This document shows, piece after piece, positions 8,257 to 15,944 of a DNA stretch of 64,000 nucleotides (position 1 is the first letter of the stretch; the number at the start of each line of letters is the position of its first letter). Made by a program: the position numbers and the translations under genes. The notes below the pieces were generated by a model, which was given only the letters and a program-made list of their open reading frames with translations, did no database searches and had not been told where the DNA came from. The stretch spans positions 1,240,001 through 1,304,000 of the forward strand of contig NZ_CP156674.1 of NCBI RefSeq assembly GCF_039851965.1, read 5' to 3'. Source of the DNA: Pseudalkalibacillus hwajinpoensis (GTDB lineage: Bacteria; Bacillota; Bacilli; Bacillales; Guptibacillaceae).

Positions 8257-8262
8257 AAAAAC

Positions 8263-8296
8263 GAGCTACCTCATTATGAGGTAGCTCATCTTTTGT
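8263..8296 (+). terminator. Terminator of the glutamine synthetase gene
   Basis: GAGCTACCTCA-TTA-TGAGGTAGCTC (11-bp perfect stem) followed by ATCTTTTGT, seven bases after the stop codon. The symmetry would also serve the converging small gene on the other strand. Confidence 0.9.
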
Positions 8297-8309
8297 ATTA
8301 TATGAAAAA

Positions 8310-8481
8310 TCATTGCCTGCATTTGTATTCTTTAAGCTTCTGATACTGAATAATCTTCTCGTCTAACTGTTTACTTAAAAGAAGGATCTTTCCACTTGAG
8401 TAGTCATCGACTTCTTTTCCCAGATCATAAAGCACCATTCGCAACGTGTGAATTTCTTGTTCCAAGTTCTGCAGCAACATA
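8310..8481 (-). pseudogene. Spo0E-like aspartyl-phosphate phosphatase gene with +1 frameshift
   Basis: A short gene on the minus strand behind AAAGGGAG. Read with one A removed in the AAA run near 8460, it gives a ~56-aa protein containing LSKQLDEKIIQYQKL, the diagnostic SxxLDxxI motif of Spo0E-family phosphatases that dephosphorylate Spo0A~P and delay sporulation. As written, the ATG at 8479-8481 runs into a stop after about 18 codons, and the conserved part is in the next frame with only an internal ATG. Either the gene is inactivated or the extra A is a sequencing error. Confidence 0.7.
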
Positions 8482-8711
8482 GCGCTCTCCCTTTAGGTTA
8501 GTCTTTTTATTACATTACCATAAAATCAAGGGTATTATTTCATAATTTTACAATTCACATAGTTTTTTACATTTAAGTAATCATGATACCCTTAACTATA
8601 GAATGTTTAAAAAAGTAAATACTAGAACTACTCCACGCAATGGCCTAATTACATCAATATCTATGAAGAATGAAGAGTCTGGATGTATCGCCTCATCCTT
8701 AACCTTCGTTG

Positions 8712-8891
8712 TCACTTATAATCTTTCTTACCTTTTGAAACAACAAAAAGTACACCAACAATCATTGAACTAGTGACACCGATATCAAGACTCCCTGCAC
8801 GATTTACTAGATATATCGAAATCAAGCTGATGATAGTTATGGAAATCATCAAGGTTTTAAATAAAAGCGTTTTGGTGTCTCCCTCGCTCAT
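8712..8891 (-). CDS. Small hydrophobic membrane protein
   Basis: A 59-aa protein starting MSEGDTKTLLFKTLMI with two hydrophobic stretches (about residues 11-26 and 36-51) and a basic C-terminus (KGKKDYK). Start ATG 8889-8891 is preceded by GGGGGTTGG. Its start overlaps the end of the DUF3784 gene by 35 bp, so the two are translated together. No family recognised; a two-helix membrane protein partnered with the DUF3784 protein is the most that can be said. Confidence 0.6.
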   Translation of the reverse strand: MSEGDTKTLLFKTLMISITIISLISIYLVNRAGSLDIGVTSSMIVGVLFVVSKGKKDYK

Positions 8892-9186
8892 AATACCAAC
8901 CCCCGATCATGAGCAGAATAGAATATTTCTCCTGTTTTTTCTGCAATAACTTATGATTAATATACACATACACAACCGTTAGCAATATCAGCATTACACT
9001 CACTAATACAATTTTTTCGTAAGGATAGCTAGTAAAAGCATGCGCGATCAGCACTACACCAAGCGGTAAAAAGAACATTCTTCCAGCAGCTCTTCCAAGT
9101 TTCTGTTTATCTTTAATCGCTTTTTCATTAAACCCTGCTAGTAACCAAGTTTGTTCTTTTACACCTGTTAAGTAAGCAATAACCAA
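8857..9186 (-). CDS. DUF3784 family membrane protein (5-prime end possibly frameshifted)
   Basis: A 109-aa membrane protein with the DUF3784 signature LTGVKEQTWLLAGFNEK followed by two further hydrophobic segments. Function of the family is unknown. As written it must start at TTG 9184-9186, which lacks a ribosome-binding site. A strong GGGAGGA site instead precedes ATG 9219-9221, whose frame stops after five codons; a one-base indel in the ATTAATTATTAATTATA repeat would join MDINY to LLIIGCAILVIAYLTG and restore the usual first membrane helix. The gene is therefore probably 9221-8857 with a small lesion. Confidence 0.7.
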   Translation of the reverse strand: MVIAYLTGVKEQTWLLAGFNEKAIKDKQKLGRAAGRMFFLPLGVVLIAHAFTSYPYEKIVLVSVMLILLTVVYVYINHKLLQKKQEKYSILLMIGGWYYERGRHQNAFI

Positions 9187-9308
9187 AATCGCGCAGCCTA
9201 TAATTAATAATTAATATCCATCTTTAGTCCTCCCTTTTTAAAATTCTATGATACTTGTACGACGTACATCCTATTGTTTGACTTCATATCTAAACCAAGC
9301 TATAGTTA

Positions 9309-9439
9309 AAGTAACAAGGGGAGTAGCGACCGGTAACGGCTGATGAGTCATCAATACGGTATTTCGATACCTGGTTCATCGGGCTAAGTCTTTAGTACGC
9401 AAGACCTTGGTACAATTTTGTTGTGCCAGGGTCTTTTTT
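9309..9439 (+). ncRNA. yybP-ykoY (Mn2+) riboswitch with overlapping terminator
   Basis: The leader contains AAGGGGAGTAGC at about 9316-9327 and TACGCAAGACCTTGG at about 9396-9410, the two conserved loop regions of the yybP-ykoY aptamer (L1 and L3), which form the Mn2+ site in solved structures. The GACCTTGG part is also the 5-prime arm of a 14-bp terminator (9402-9415 with 9421-9434, loop TTTTG) followed by T6. This overlap is the usual transcriptional on-switch: ligand binding frees the polymerase. The downstream gene encodes a cation/Ca2+ exchanger, consistent with metal export. Confidence 0.85.
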
Positions 9440-9466
9440 GTATTCGCTGGCGGAGAGGAGTAAAAA

Positions 9467-10426
9467 ATGATCGTTCTTGTCTTTCTTCTTGCTGCTGCAG
9501 TTGTCGTTGTCGCTGCTATTTACCTGAATCAGTTCGGAGATGTTATCAGTAAAAAATCTTCCTTGAGTGGGGCAGTTGTCGGGACCTTCCTGATTGCCGG
9601 AGCCACATCTTTACCAGAATTAACCACAAGCTTAACTGCTGTGGTCATCGATAATCCAGATATTGCTGTTGGAAACATGCTTGGAAGTAACGTGTTTAAT
9701 CTATTAATTCTTGCTGTTGTGGACCTGCTCTATCGCAGGCGCCGACTATTTCAGAAGGTAAACACAAAAGCAAATGTCCCTTCCGCTCTTTTTGGACTTC
9801 TGTTCCTGATTATTCTAATCGTCTCACTTTTAATACCTGGTTCCATCGAAATCTTTGGCGTTGGTATCGAGATGTTTGTCATTGTTCTCCTATATGTTCT
9901 TTCGATGCGATACATTTCAGAAGATGATTCAGAACAGGAAGGCGTTCTAACAAAAGATTACTCACTTCGAACAGCAGTGATTGGATTTATTGTCGCTGCC
10001 CTGGTTGTCTTTGCATCAGGTAGTGTCTTATCCATTGCAGGTGATCGTCTTGCAGAAGCAACTGGAATGAACGCAAGCTTTGTCGGAAGCTTTCTGATCG
10101 CTGCTTCAACTTCTTTACCAGAGCTTGTGACGGTACTCGCTGCTTTCAAACTAGCAAACTATAACATGGCGATTGGCTCCATTCTCGGAAGCAACTTGTT
10201 TAACATTCAGCTGCTTGCTTTAACCGATGCGCTTTACCGCGATGGTGCCATCCTCGCAGCCGTTGATACGTCACACATCTTTATTGCGTTCCTTGGACTA
10301 CTAATGACCATTGTAATTATGTACTTGCTCCTTCGTCCAGCAACGGTTCGCAGCCAGTGGCGCTATGCAGCACCATCTATTGTCATGGCATTACTTTATG
10401 TTGTCGTTTCATATGTGTTGTTCTAA
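9467..10426 (+). CDS. Cation/calcium exchanger (CaCA family, YrbG-like) under riboswitch control
   Basis: A 319-aa integral membrane antiporter with about ten helices arranged as two inverted repeats. The alpha-repeats are clear: GTFLIAGATSLPELTTS with GNMLGSNVFNL in the N-half and GSFLIAASTSLPELVTV with GSILGSNLFNI in the C-half; their Glu residues coordinate the cation. GGAGAGGAG precedes the ATG. Because the leader carries a yybP-ykoY element, the physiological substrate may be Mn2+ (efflux) rather than, or in addition to, Ca2+. Confidence 0.9.
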   Translation: MIVLVFLLAAAVVVVAAIYLNQFGDVISKKSSLSGAVVGTFLIAGATSLPELTTSLTAVVIDNPDIAVGNMLGSNVFNLLILAVVDLLYRRRRLFQKVNTKANVPSALFGLLFLIILIVSLLIPGSIEIFGVGIEMFVIVLLYVLSMRYISEDDSEQEGVLTKDYSLRTAVIGFIVAALVVFASGSVLSIAGDRLAEATGMNASFVGSFLIAASTSLPELVTVLAAFKLANYNMAIGSILGSNLFNIQLLALTDALYRDGAILAAVDTSHIFIAFLGLLMTIVIMYLLLRPATVRSQWRYAAPSIVMALLYVVVSYVLF

Positions 10427-10430
10427 CGAT

Positions 10431-10467
10431 AAGACGTGCGGATTCTTTCCAGCACGTCTTTTTTATT
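10431..10467 (+). terminator. Terminator of the exchanger gene
   Basis: AAGACGTGC and GCACGTCTT form a 9-bp stem followed by TTTTTATT, five bases after the stop codon. Confidence 0.88.
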
Positions 10468-10540
10468 GCACATCGTTATTTATATAATAGGTTTACGAAT
10501 CATAAGTAAAAAAGTTCCATTTCCTTTTATGAAAAGATTA

Positions 10541-10571
10541 AAACAGAGAAGCGAAATTCGCTTCTCTGTTT
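10541..10571 (-). terminator. Terminator of the SDR gene
   Basis: A 15-bp perfect stem (AAACAGAGAAGCGAA with TTCGCTTCTCTGTTT, one-base loop) with a T-rich stretch on the minus-strand side; it may also act on the plus strand. Confidence 0.85.
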
Positions 10572-10588
10572 CATAAACTGATTCACAA

Positions 10589-11365
10589 TCAATCCCAGAA
10601 CCCACCATCAGAATGGATAATCTGTCCCGTTACCCACTTAGCTGCATCGCTCGTAAGAAAAGCTACAAGACGAGCGGCATCTTCAGGGGTTCCAATCCGT
10701 CCCATTGGAAATTTAGGTTTTAGAAAATCCTGTGTTTCTTTATCCATGCATCCCGAATCCGTCGGTCCCGGGTCAATCGCATTAACAGTAATATGATAAG
10801 GAGCTAGCTCAGCTGCAAGTGAAGCTGTGAAAGCAGAAATCGCTCCTTTTGTCGTAACGTAAGCAATATTTCCAGGCTGAGGGCTTTTATCCTGACCGGA
10901 AACGAAATTCACAATCTTTCCTCCACGCTCTGCTTGTTTCAAGCGTTTTGCAAATTCCACCGATACCATGCACGTACCTCTCACATTCACTGCACAGTGA
11001 TCATCAAAGATCTCCGCAGTGACATCTTCATGCCCCACTTCTACGCAGTGCGTTGCATTGTTAATAAGAATTGTCATTTCTCCCGCCATCTTCTCAACTT
11101 CGTCCATAAGACGTGTCGATGCCTCTGCTTCCGCTAAGTCAAGCTCCATGCTTTCTGCTAAGACACCAAATTCGCGTAATTCTCTTTTGAATTCGTCTGC
11201 CCAGTTGTCCATTACATCATCATACCCAGTTACTTTATCATAGCTTGATAGATGCGTGAAAAAGAGGTTAACACCCTTCTGAGCCAACTCACGACAGATG
11301 GCAGCGCCTATTCCTTTTGGACGACTTGCCCCAGTTACGATGGCTATTTTGTTTAGCTTATTCAA
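10589..11365 (-). CDS. SDR family oxidoreductase (3-oxoacyl-ACP reductase-like)
   Basis: A 258-aa classical short-chain dehydrogenase/reductase. The cofactor motif TGASRPKGIG is at residues 11-20, NNAT near 105, the catalytic YxxxK as YVTTK near 169-173, and the C-terminus ends VTGQIIHSDGGFWD as in FabG-like enzymes. The extra residues in the GASRPKGIG motif and the long TGYDDVMDNWADEF insertion separate it from true FabG, so it is likelier to act on another carbonyl substrate, NADP(H) dependent. Start is TTG 11363-11365 with AAGGAGGAA seven bases upstream. It is monocistronic with a hairpin-bearing leader. Confidence 0.85.
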   Translation of the reverse strand: MNKLNKIAIVTGASRPKGIGAAICRELAQKGVNLFFTHLSSYDKVTGYDDVMDNWADEFKRELREFGVLAESMELDLAEAEASTRLMDEVEKMAGEMTILINNATHCVEVGHEDVTAEIFDDHCAVNVRGTCMVSVEFAKRLKQAERGGKIVNFVSGQDKSPQPGNIAYVTTKGAISAFTASLAAELAPYHITVNAIDPGPTDSGCMDKETQDFLKPKFPMGRIGTPEDAARLVAFLTSDAAKWVTGQIIHSDGGFWD

Positions 11366-11421
11366 GTTAGTTCCTCCTTATTAGAGGATACCAGATCACA
11401 ATGAAAGGAGATGATAACATC

Positions 11422-11453
11422 AAAAAGGAGCAGAAACCTCCGTAGGTATCTGC
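11422..11453 (-). terminator. Leader hairpin upstream of the SDR gene (terminator or attenuator)
   Basis: On the minus strand GCAGATACC and GGTTTCTGC form a stem followed by TCCTTTTTG, about 60 bp before the SDR start. It could end an upstream transcript or attenuate the SDR gene. I could not match the preceding ~100 bases to any known riboswitch. Confidence 0.55.
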
Positions 11454-11609
11454 CCTGATCGTTTTATCCATCATGAACGGCGTACCCCCTGTATAAGTTT
11501 AATAGACATACCTATCCATCAGTGATAGGCCTATCAAATTACTAAACCATTACAGGATGTGTCCACACATGTTCATGATCCCCTTTCACTTCATCTCCAC
11601 CTTCATTAT

Positions 11610-11623
11610 AGCAAGCGCTTTCA
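11610..11623 (-). promoter_or_regulatory. cre-like CcpA site
   Basis: On the minus strand TGAAAGCGCTTGCT matches the cre consensus TGNAANCGNWWNCA at all but the last position. It lies about 245 bp upstream of the SDR start in a 420-bp gap that otherwise holds only the leader hairpin and a short palindrome GATAGGCCTATC near 11524. Confidence 0.45.
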
Positions 11624-11789
11624 ATGCTTCGCAAGCAATAATTGGTTATTCACTATCTTCTTATTTAACTTTCTTCTACTAAAATGGGAAATAACTCAAA
11701 AATTATCTTTAATTCGAGAATAATGAGTTTGAAGTTACCATTACAGTGGAATTACAAAACTATTGGTGATCGATTAAAGGAGAAAATGA

Positions 11790-12059
11790 ATGCGTAAACA
11801 AACGAACCTCGTTCAAAGATTGATAACTAGGGAACATAACTCTTTATTTGAACTATATGATGCTTATATTTTTCATATCCGAAAAATCGTTTCAACCAGT
11901 AAAGCCAGCCCAGATGAAGAAGAAAGAATTATTTCTGAACTTTTTCATACGATCTGGACAACTCCTCTCATCCTTTCAAATGAAAAGTATTTATCAGTTG
12001 CCATCACAAAATTAGGCATTACCATTATGATAAACTCTTCAAGGAATGTCGTTATTTGA
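11790..12059 (+). CDS. Small sigma-70 region-2-like protein
   Basis: An 89-aa protein with a good AAAGGAGAAAATGA ribosome-binding site. The segment SLFELYDAYIFHIRKIV followed by ELFHTIWTTP resembles the start and end of sigma-70 region 2 of ECF factors (AALYDLYAPR and EVFLRIW), but there is no region 4 and the protein ends after SSRNVVI. It may be a stand-alone core-RNA-polymerase-binding fragment, an anti-sigma mimic, or a truncated ECF factor. The 250 bases after it show no remaining region-4 coding sequence that I could find. Confidence 0.5.
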   Translation: MRKQTNLVQRLITREHNSLFELYDAYIFHIRKIVSTSKASPDEEERIISELFHTIWTTPLILSNEKYLSVAITKLGITIMINSSRNVVI

Positions 12060-12313
12060 CTCTAACATAGAAACGTAAACATACTTCCTGGGAATTAAAA
12101 CGCTCATTCCTCCTCTCTTTTCAAATTACTTCCACTAACTATCCTGTACAAACCATTTAAGAAATTAAGTAAAGCATTAATAATATCCTGCTATTACACA
12201 AAGTGATATACTTGAATACATAGATTTATACTGCTTTATACTGGTTTAATTAATTAAAATATCACTCATTGTATAAAAGAAACATTCTAGCTAGTGTTAG
12301 GAGGAACGTTTTC

Positions 12314-13153
12314 ATGCAGTGAAATAAAGAACTTTACGATTTCTTATTAAATAAAGCTGAACAACTAACCGAAGAATGGTATGAATCTCTGGATAAAAGT
12401 ATTTCATCCGGCGTTTACGCTTCTTCTAATCCAGAAGTTATTAAAAACCTTAAAGCTCAGAATTTTGAGTTTCATCAAAACTTATGTAGAATTTTTGTTA
12501 TGGAGAAAAGTGAATTTTTCGAAGGATTCGAGGAGTGGGTTAAAGGAATTGGACGTGATCCTGAGCATTTGAATACCCCTACTCACCTTATCATGAGAGA
12601 GTTTTTACGTGTCCGTGAACAGTACATGGAATTTATTGACGAGTACACAACTTCTTTAGAAGTTCCGGTTTCCCAGAAAAGCATCGATATCTGGAAATAC
12701 GCCATTATTGAAGCCATTGATGTCGTTATGACACGTGTAGTAGAGGAGAAATCAAATCACTTTAATGCACGAATTGAGGAACAGCAGCAGACCATCAATG
12801 ATTTGAGCTCACCACTCATTGATCTTCCAGAAGGAAAAGCGCTTCTTCCATTAGTTGGTGACATCGATTCCGACCGGGCTAGTGCCATTTTCGAGAATAC
12901 GCTCGACGGATGTACTAAAAAGCGAGTAGACCACCTTTTCATCGATTTATCTGGCGTTTATCTTGTGGATACTCGTGTTGCACAACAAATTTTTCAACTA
13001 ATCACTGGTTTACGCTTAATAGGTGTTTCAACCACGTTATCCGGTATTCGTCCAGAAATTGCGCAAACCGCTGTCCAGCTAGGTATTGATTTTGGACAGG
13101 TAAGCATCACAGCTAATCTTGCACAGGCGATCTCACAGCAGCAAGCAACCTGA
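12314..13153 (+). pseudogene. RsbR-family stressosome protein with disrupted start
   Basis: Reading from ATG 12314-12316 (AGGAGGAA upstream) the frame encodes 279 residues of an RsbR paralogue: an N-terminal non-haem-globin-like domain (NKELYDFLLNKAEQLTEEW) and a C-terminal STAS domain (PLVGDIDSDRASAIF, HLFIDLSGVYLVDT, the conserved T following as phosphorylation site). However, the third codon is TGA (12320-12322). One A fewer in GTGAAATAAAG would instead give a GTG start. As written, translation could begin only at ATG 12500, which lacks a ribosome-binding site and deletes half the N-domain. Stressosome proteins of this type set SigB activation. Confidence 0.7.
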
Positions 13154-13248
13154 TATAGATTCATTTACTCATAAACATCCAAGCCCGTTGTACTTGAAAC
13201 GGGCCTGATATATTCCAAGGCTCAAACGCAGCATAAATAGCTACTCCT

Positions 13249-13267
13249 AAAAGGGGATTACATCCCC
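13249..13267 (-). terminator. Terminator of the TetR operon
   Basis: On the minus strand GGGGAT-GTA-ATCCCC is followed by TTTTAGG, 26 bp after the TetR stop codon. A second weak stem (GCCCGTT with AACGGGC, near 13182-13203) follows the RsbR-like gene on the plus strand. Confidence 0.65.
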
Positions 13268-13292
13268 GAACAAAAAAGATATTCACCCCTGA

Positions 13293-13856
13293 TCAGACCT
13301 CAATCCCTCTAATTAACATTTCGACCATCACTCTTCTAGAATCTTCTAGATCTACCGCTTGTTGAAAGCCACCTTTCTGCTGCAGATCAACCAGCCCGTG
13401 AAGCATACTTCTAAGCGCACGAACAACATGAATATGTGTCACTTCATCAAGCTTGAAATGTATAAAAACGTCCATCGTAAGGGAAACGATCTTATTACCA
13501 GCTTCCTGTACTTCATGGTCTTGAGCGTCAGGTGTAAGTAGTGTTGACTCATACATCCCAGGATGCTCACGTGCAAAAGAAATGTACGATTCTGATAGCG
13601 CATGAATCTTTTCATTTCCTTGATTCTTCCCTGCTGTACCGGTTACCAACTTATCAAACATGTGATTCATTGCTAATAGGGCCATCCCTTTTCGTATCTG
13701 ATCTAGCCCTGCGAAATGATTATAAAGAGAGGGAGGCTTGATCGAAAGCTGCCTCGCAAGCGTCGCCATTGTGACAGCTGCAACTCCCTCACAATCTGCG
13801 ATTTGTAAGGCTTCGCAAATGATAAGGTCCTGGGTTATTTTTCCTTTCGCAGCCAC
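13293..13856 (-). CDS. TetR/AcrR family regulator with WHG C-terminal domain
   Basis: A 187-aa dimeric repressor. The N-terminal helix-turn-helix is at about residues 25-48 (VTMATLARQLSIKPPSLYNHF), followed by a WHG-type ligand-binding domain (LRSMLHGLVDLQQKGGF). The start is GTG directly after the TAA of the metallo-hydrolase gene, so the two are translated as a unit. The duplicated palindrome at 14586-14628, within the promoter of this two-gene operon, is the obvious autoregulatory operator (inference). Confidence 0.87.
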   Translation of the reverse strand: MAAKGKITQDLIICEALQIADCEGVAAVTMATLARQLSIKPPSLYNHFAGLDQIRKGMALLAMNHMFDKLVTGTAGKNQGNEKIHALSESYISFAREHPGMYESTLLTPDAQDHEVQEAGNKIVSLTMDVFIHFKLDEVTHIHVVRALRSMLHGLVDLQQKGGFQQAVDLEDSRRVMVEMLIRGIEV

Positions 13857-14570
13857 TTATGACCCTCCTATAGCTGCTTTTGCCTGGTCAATCGATCGCT
13901 TCATTGCTTGTTCCGGTTGATATAGAAAATCACCGTGACCTACTCCAATGAGTGATGGTTCATAAGATAATAGTTTCTCGACTGATTCTATGGCTTTTTC
14001 TTTATTCCACGTTGCAAGCGCCGGGAATGGAAAGCGCCATTGCAAATCACCCGCTACCGCCACCCCTCCCTTTGTTTGCATAGCGTCAGCCGCAAGCAGA
14101 ATGTTGTTTCTCATATCCAGAAATGCCATCATTCCCGGAGTATGTCCAGGAGCCTCAATCGCAACTAGTGACCCAATTCGATCACCTTCCACAAGAAGTG
14201 TATCAGGTTGTGTTTTACTGTTTTTAGGGACACCTCCCTTTACAGGAAGATCTCCTTCACCTGGTTCAAGTGATTTATCACCATTTAACAATTTTAGCTC
14301 TCGCTTCGGCAATAGAACTTCTACTTCAGAAAGCTCTAATTTCAAACCATCAAGTGCACCAATATGATCTGAGTGTGCATGAGAGATAATAATACGTTGA
14401 ATCGGTTTTCCTATTTGACGAGCCGCTTCGAGAATCCCCTTTTTACTAAAGGGAAGACCAGCATCTACTAAAGTCAAACTATGATCTTCTTCAACAAGGT
14501 AACAATTAACCGGAAACCAATTCGCCATAAAAGAAAGCTGATAAACCGTTTGTTCTTTTGATAATCTCAT
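13857..14570 (-). CDS. MBL-fold metallo-hydrolase
   Basis: A 237-aa metallo-beta-lactamase-fold hydrolase binding two metal ions through HAHSDHIG (about residues 64-71), APGHTPG and LLAADAM, with a final GVGHGD histidine. Such proteins hydrolyse thioesters, lactones or related compounds; the substrate here is unknown. ATG 14568-14570 is chosen because GGGAGGAAGAG directly precedes it, whereas the ATG at 14585 lies inside that signal. The gene is first in an operon with the TetR regulator. Confidence 0.87.
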   Translation of the reverse strand: MRLSKEQTVYQLSFMANWFPVNCYLVEEDHSLTLVDAGLPFSKKGILEAARQIGKPIQRIIISHAHSDHIGALDGLKLELSEVEVLLPKRELKLLNGDKSLEPGEGDLPVKGGVPKNSKTQPDTLLVEGDRIGSLVAIEAPGHTPGMMAFLDMRNNILLAADAMQTKGGVAVAGDLQWRFPFPALATWNKEKAIESVEKLLSYEPSLIGVGHGDFLYQPEQAMKRSIDQAKAAIGGS

Positions 14571-14585
14571 CTCTCTTCCTCCCAT

Positions 14586-14628
14586 AAACTAATGGTATTA
14601 GTTTTATTATAACTAATACCATTAGTTT
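14586..14628 (-). promoter_or_regulatory. Promoter with duplicated TetR-type operator
   Basis: A perfect inverted repeat with 18-bp arms: AAACTAATGGTATTAGTT (14586-14603), 7-bp spacer, AACTAATACCATTAGTTT (14611-14628). Each arm is itself a near palindrome (ACTAAT-N3-ATTAGT), so two TetR dimers could bind. On the minus strand TTGCGA, 16 bases of operator and TATAAT form a promoter whose spacer is the operator. This predicts tight autorepression of the hydrolase-TetR operon. Confidence 0.8.
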
Positions 14629-14726
14629 CGCAAGTTTTTCGATTAACTTTAAAAAACTACTTTTCTAAAAGTGAAAGGTGATCTAAATTAAGGAAATTAG
14701 CAATCGCCACTTCCGTAAGGATGTGG

Positions 14727-15296
14727 TCACATTGTTTCTATACTCAGCTTGGACCACTTTAATGTCCATTTCTTCAACTTTATTCTTCTTGAATAGATCT
14801 CCATAAGTTTGTCAGACTGTTTGAAATAGGGTGTGGGTTTTACCACCATGTGGATTACATCATCTAATCCGTAGGGAGCTGCAAGAGTTAGCTTATTCTG
14901 ATAATCAAGTTTTACTCCTAAAGCAGTTGCTGTTTCAGGGAATTTTGAGACGGACTCAATAGAAGAACGGTAAGGTTCTGCTTCATTTATCACATGCATT
15001 CTGGCCTGGTTTTTAACGGACCACGGAATACCAGAGACCTCTTTATGTAGCTTTTTTTCTATAGCCTTTTCGTTTGCTTCTTCAGTTCTACTAGAATCAA
15101 AATAAATAACATCTATATCTGGTAATGGCGTTCTCTTCTCAAAACCATGAATCGTGTCCCAGACTTTTGAACGAACAAACCCTGCGCAAATCCACCAATC
15201 GGGTAAATACAGTTTCTTCGCACAATAGAGAATCTCCATCATCCATGCGTCATCTTGAATCAATTTGATAATATCGCTTTCAGTTTCTAGTTTCAT
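14727..15296 (-). CDS. Nucleotidyltransferase-like protein (NTP_transf_6/DUF925)
   Basis: A 189-aa protein with the DUF925 pattern: WWICAGFVRSKVWD near residues 35-48, the LPDIDVIYFD acidic pair of a nucleotidyltransferase fold near 60, and YGLDDVIHMVVKPTP toward the end. Biochemical role unknown. The start is ATG at 15294-15296 following AAGGAGGGAATAACT; the upstream in-frame codons lie inside that signal. It stands alone, between the TetR operon promoter and small membrane-protein genes. Confidence 0.82.
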   Translation of the reverse strand: MKLETESDIIKLIQDDAWMMEILYCAKKLYLPDWWICAGFVRSKVWDTIHGFEKRTPLPDIDVIYFDSSRTEEANEKAIEKKLHKEVSGIPWSVKNQARMHVINEAEPYRSSIESVSKFPETATALGVKLDYQNKLTLAAPYGLDDVIHMVVKPTPYFKQSDKLMEIYSRRIKLKKWTLKWSKLSIETM

Positions 15297-15385
15297 AGTT
15301 ATTCCCTCCTTGCAAAACAAGCATAGACTAACGGTAGATTGCTTCTATCAAGCGGAAGAATATGACCAATTTTTTAGTTATCACC

Positions 15386-15598
15386 TCAATTTTTATAGGA
15401 TGTGGTTCCACCTTTTTTTACTCTCCTTCTCAGTTGCCAGCTATTCGTAATCACGCTAAAAAACCCTGTCACGATAAAAATGATGGACAATGTACTTGAA
15501 AACAACTCTACCCATCCAAAAAGTGAAAACATACCAGCACAGAAAAGAAAAAAAGAACTAAAGATAGCAGCAACACTATAGAACCCATTTTGCCTCAT
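15386..15598 (-). CDS. Small two-helix membrane protein
   Basis: A 70-aa protein with two membrane-spanning stretches (about residues 8-28 and 31-51) and a basic tail RRRVKKGG. It lies 28 bp downstream of the PspC-like gene, in the same direction, and is plausibly in that operon. No family recognised. Confidence 0.55.
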   Translation of the reverse strand: MRQNGFYSVAAIFSSFFLFCAGMFSLFGWVELFSSTLSIIFIVTGFFSVITNSWQLRRRVKKGGTTSYKN

Positions 15599-15626
15599 GC
15601 AAAACCTCCAATCGTTTTGCTAAACC

Positions 15627-15824
15627 CTATTTAAATTCTACTTCATCTTCCGTCGGCAGGATAATCGCAGCCGCAATGTAAATCAAAACAAACGGACCTG
15701 CGGTTAGAAAAGCCAGTAGAAAATAGACGATACGAAGAATGCTAACATCAATTCCAAATTCCTCACTTAATCCACCCAATACGCCTGACAACTTCTTGTC
15801 TGTAGTTGATTTATATAGTTTCAT
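15627..15824 (-). CDS. PspC domain mini-protein 1
   Basis: A 65-aa PspC-family protein: MKLYKSTTDKKLSGVLGGLSEEFGID (first 20 or so residues are the family signature KxLxGVxGGLAE), a central hydrophobic helix and the closing YIAAAIILPTE. PspC-type membrane proteins take part in envelope-stress sensing in other bacteria; in Bacillus these short forms are uncharacterised. GAGGAGG precedes the ATG. It is a tandem paralogue of the next gene upstream. Confidence 0.85.
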   Translation of the reverse strand: MKLYKSTTDKKLSGVLGGLSEEFGIDVSILRIVYFLLAFLTAGPFVLIYIAAAIILPTEDEVEFK

Positions 15825-15893
15825 ACCATTAAATCCTCCTCGTATTTTTCCTATTACCAGAATATACGATTGAACCTAACAGAAGTTTCATGT

Positions 15894-15929
15894 CAAAAAA
15901 AAGTGGAGAAGTCCATAAGACTTCTCCAC
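15894..15929 (-). terminator. Terminator after PspC mini-protein 2
   Basis: GTGGAGAAGTC-CATAA-GACTTCTCCAC (11-bp perfect stem, 15903-15929) with eight T on the minus-strand side. It separates the two tandem pspC-like genes, so they are independent transcripts. Confidence 0.9.
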
Positions 15930-15944
15930 CATCACACATATATT

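Noticed and set aside
11440..11620. Riboswitch or small protein (DHEHVWTHPVMV frame on the minus strand) upstream of the SDR gene
   Set aside because: No known aptamer motif fits, and the small frame has no ribosome-binding site or clear start codon; only the terminator-like hairpin and a cre-like site are supported.
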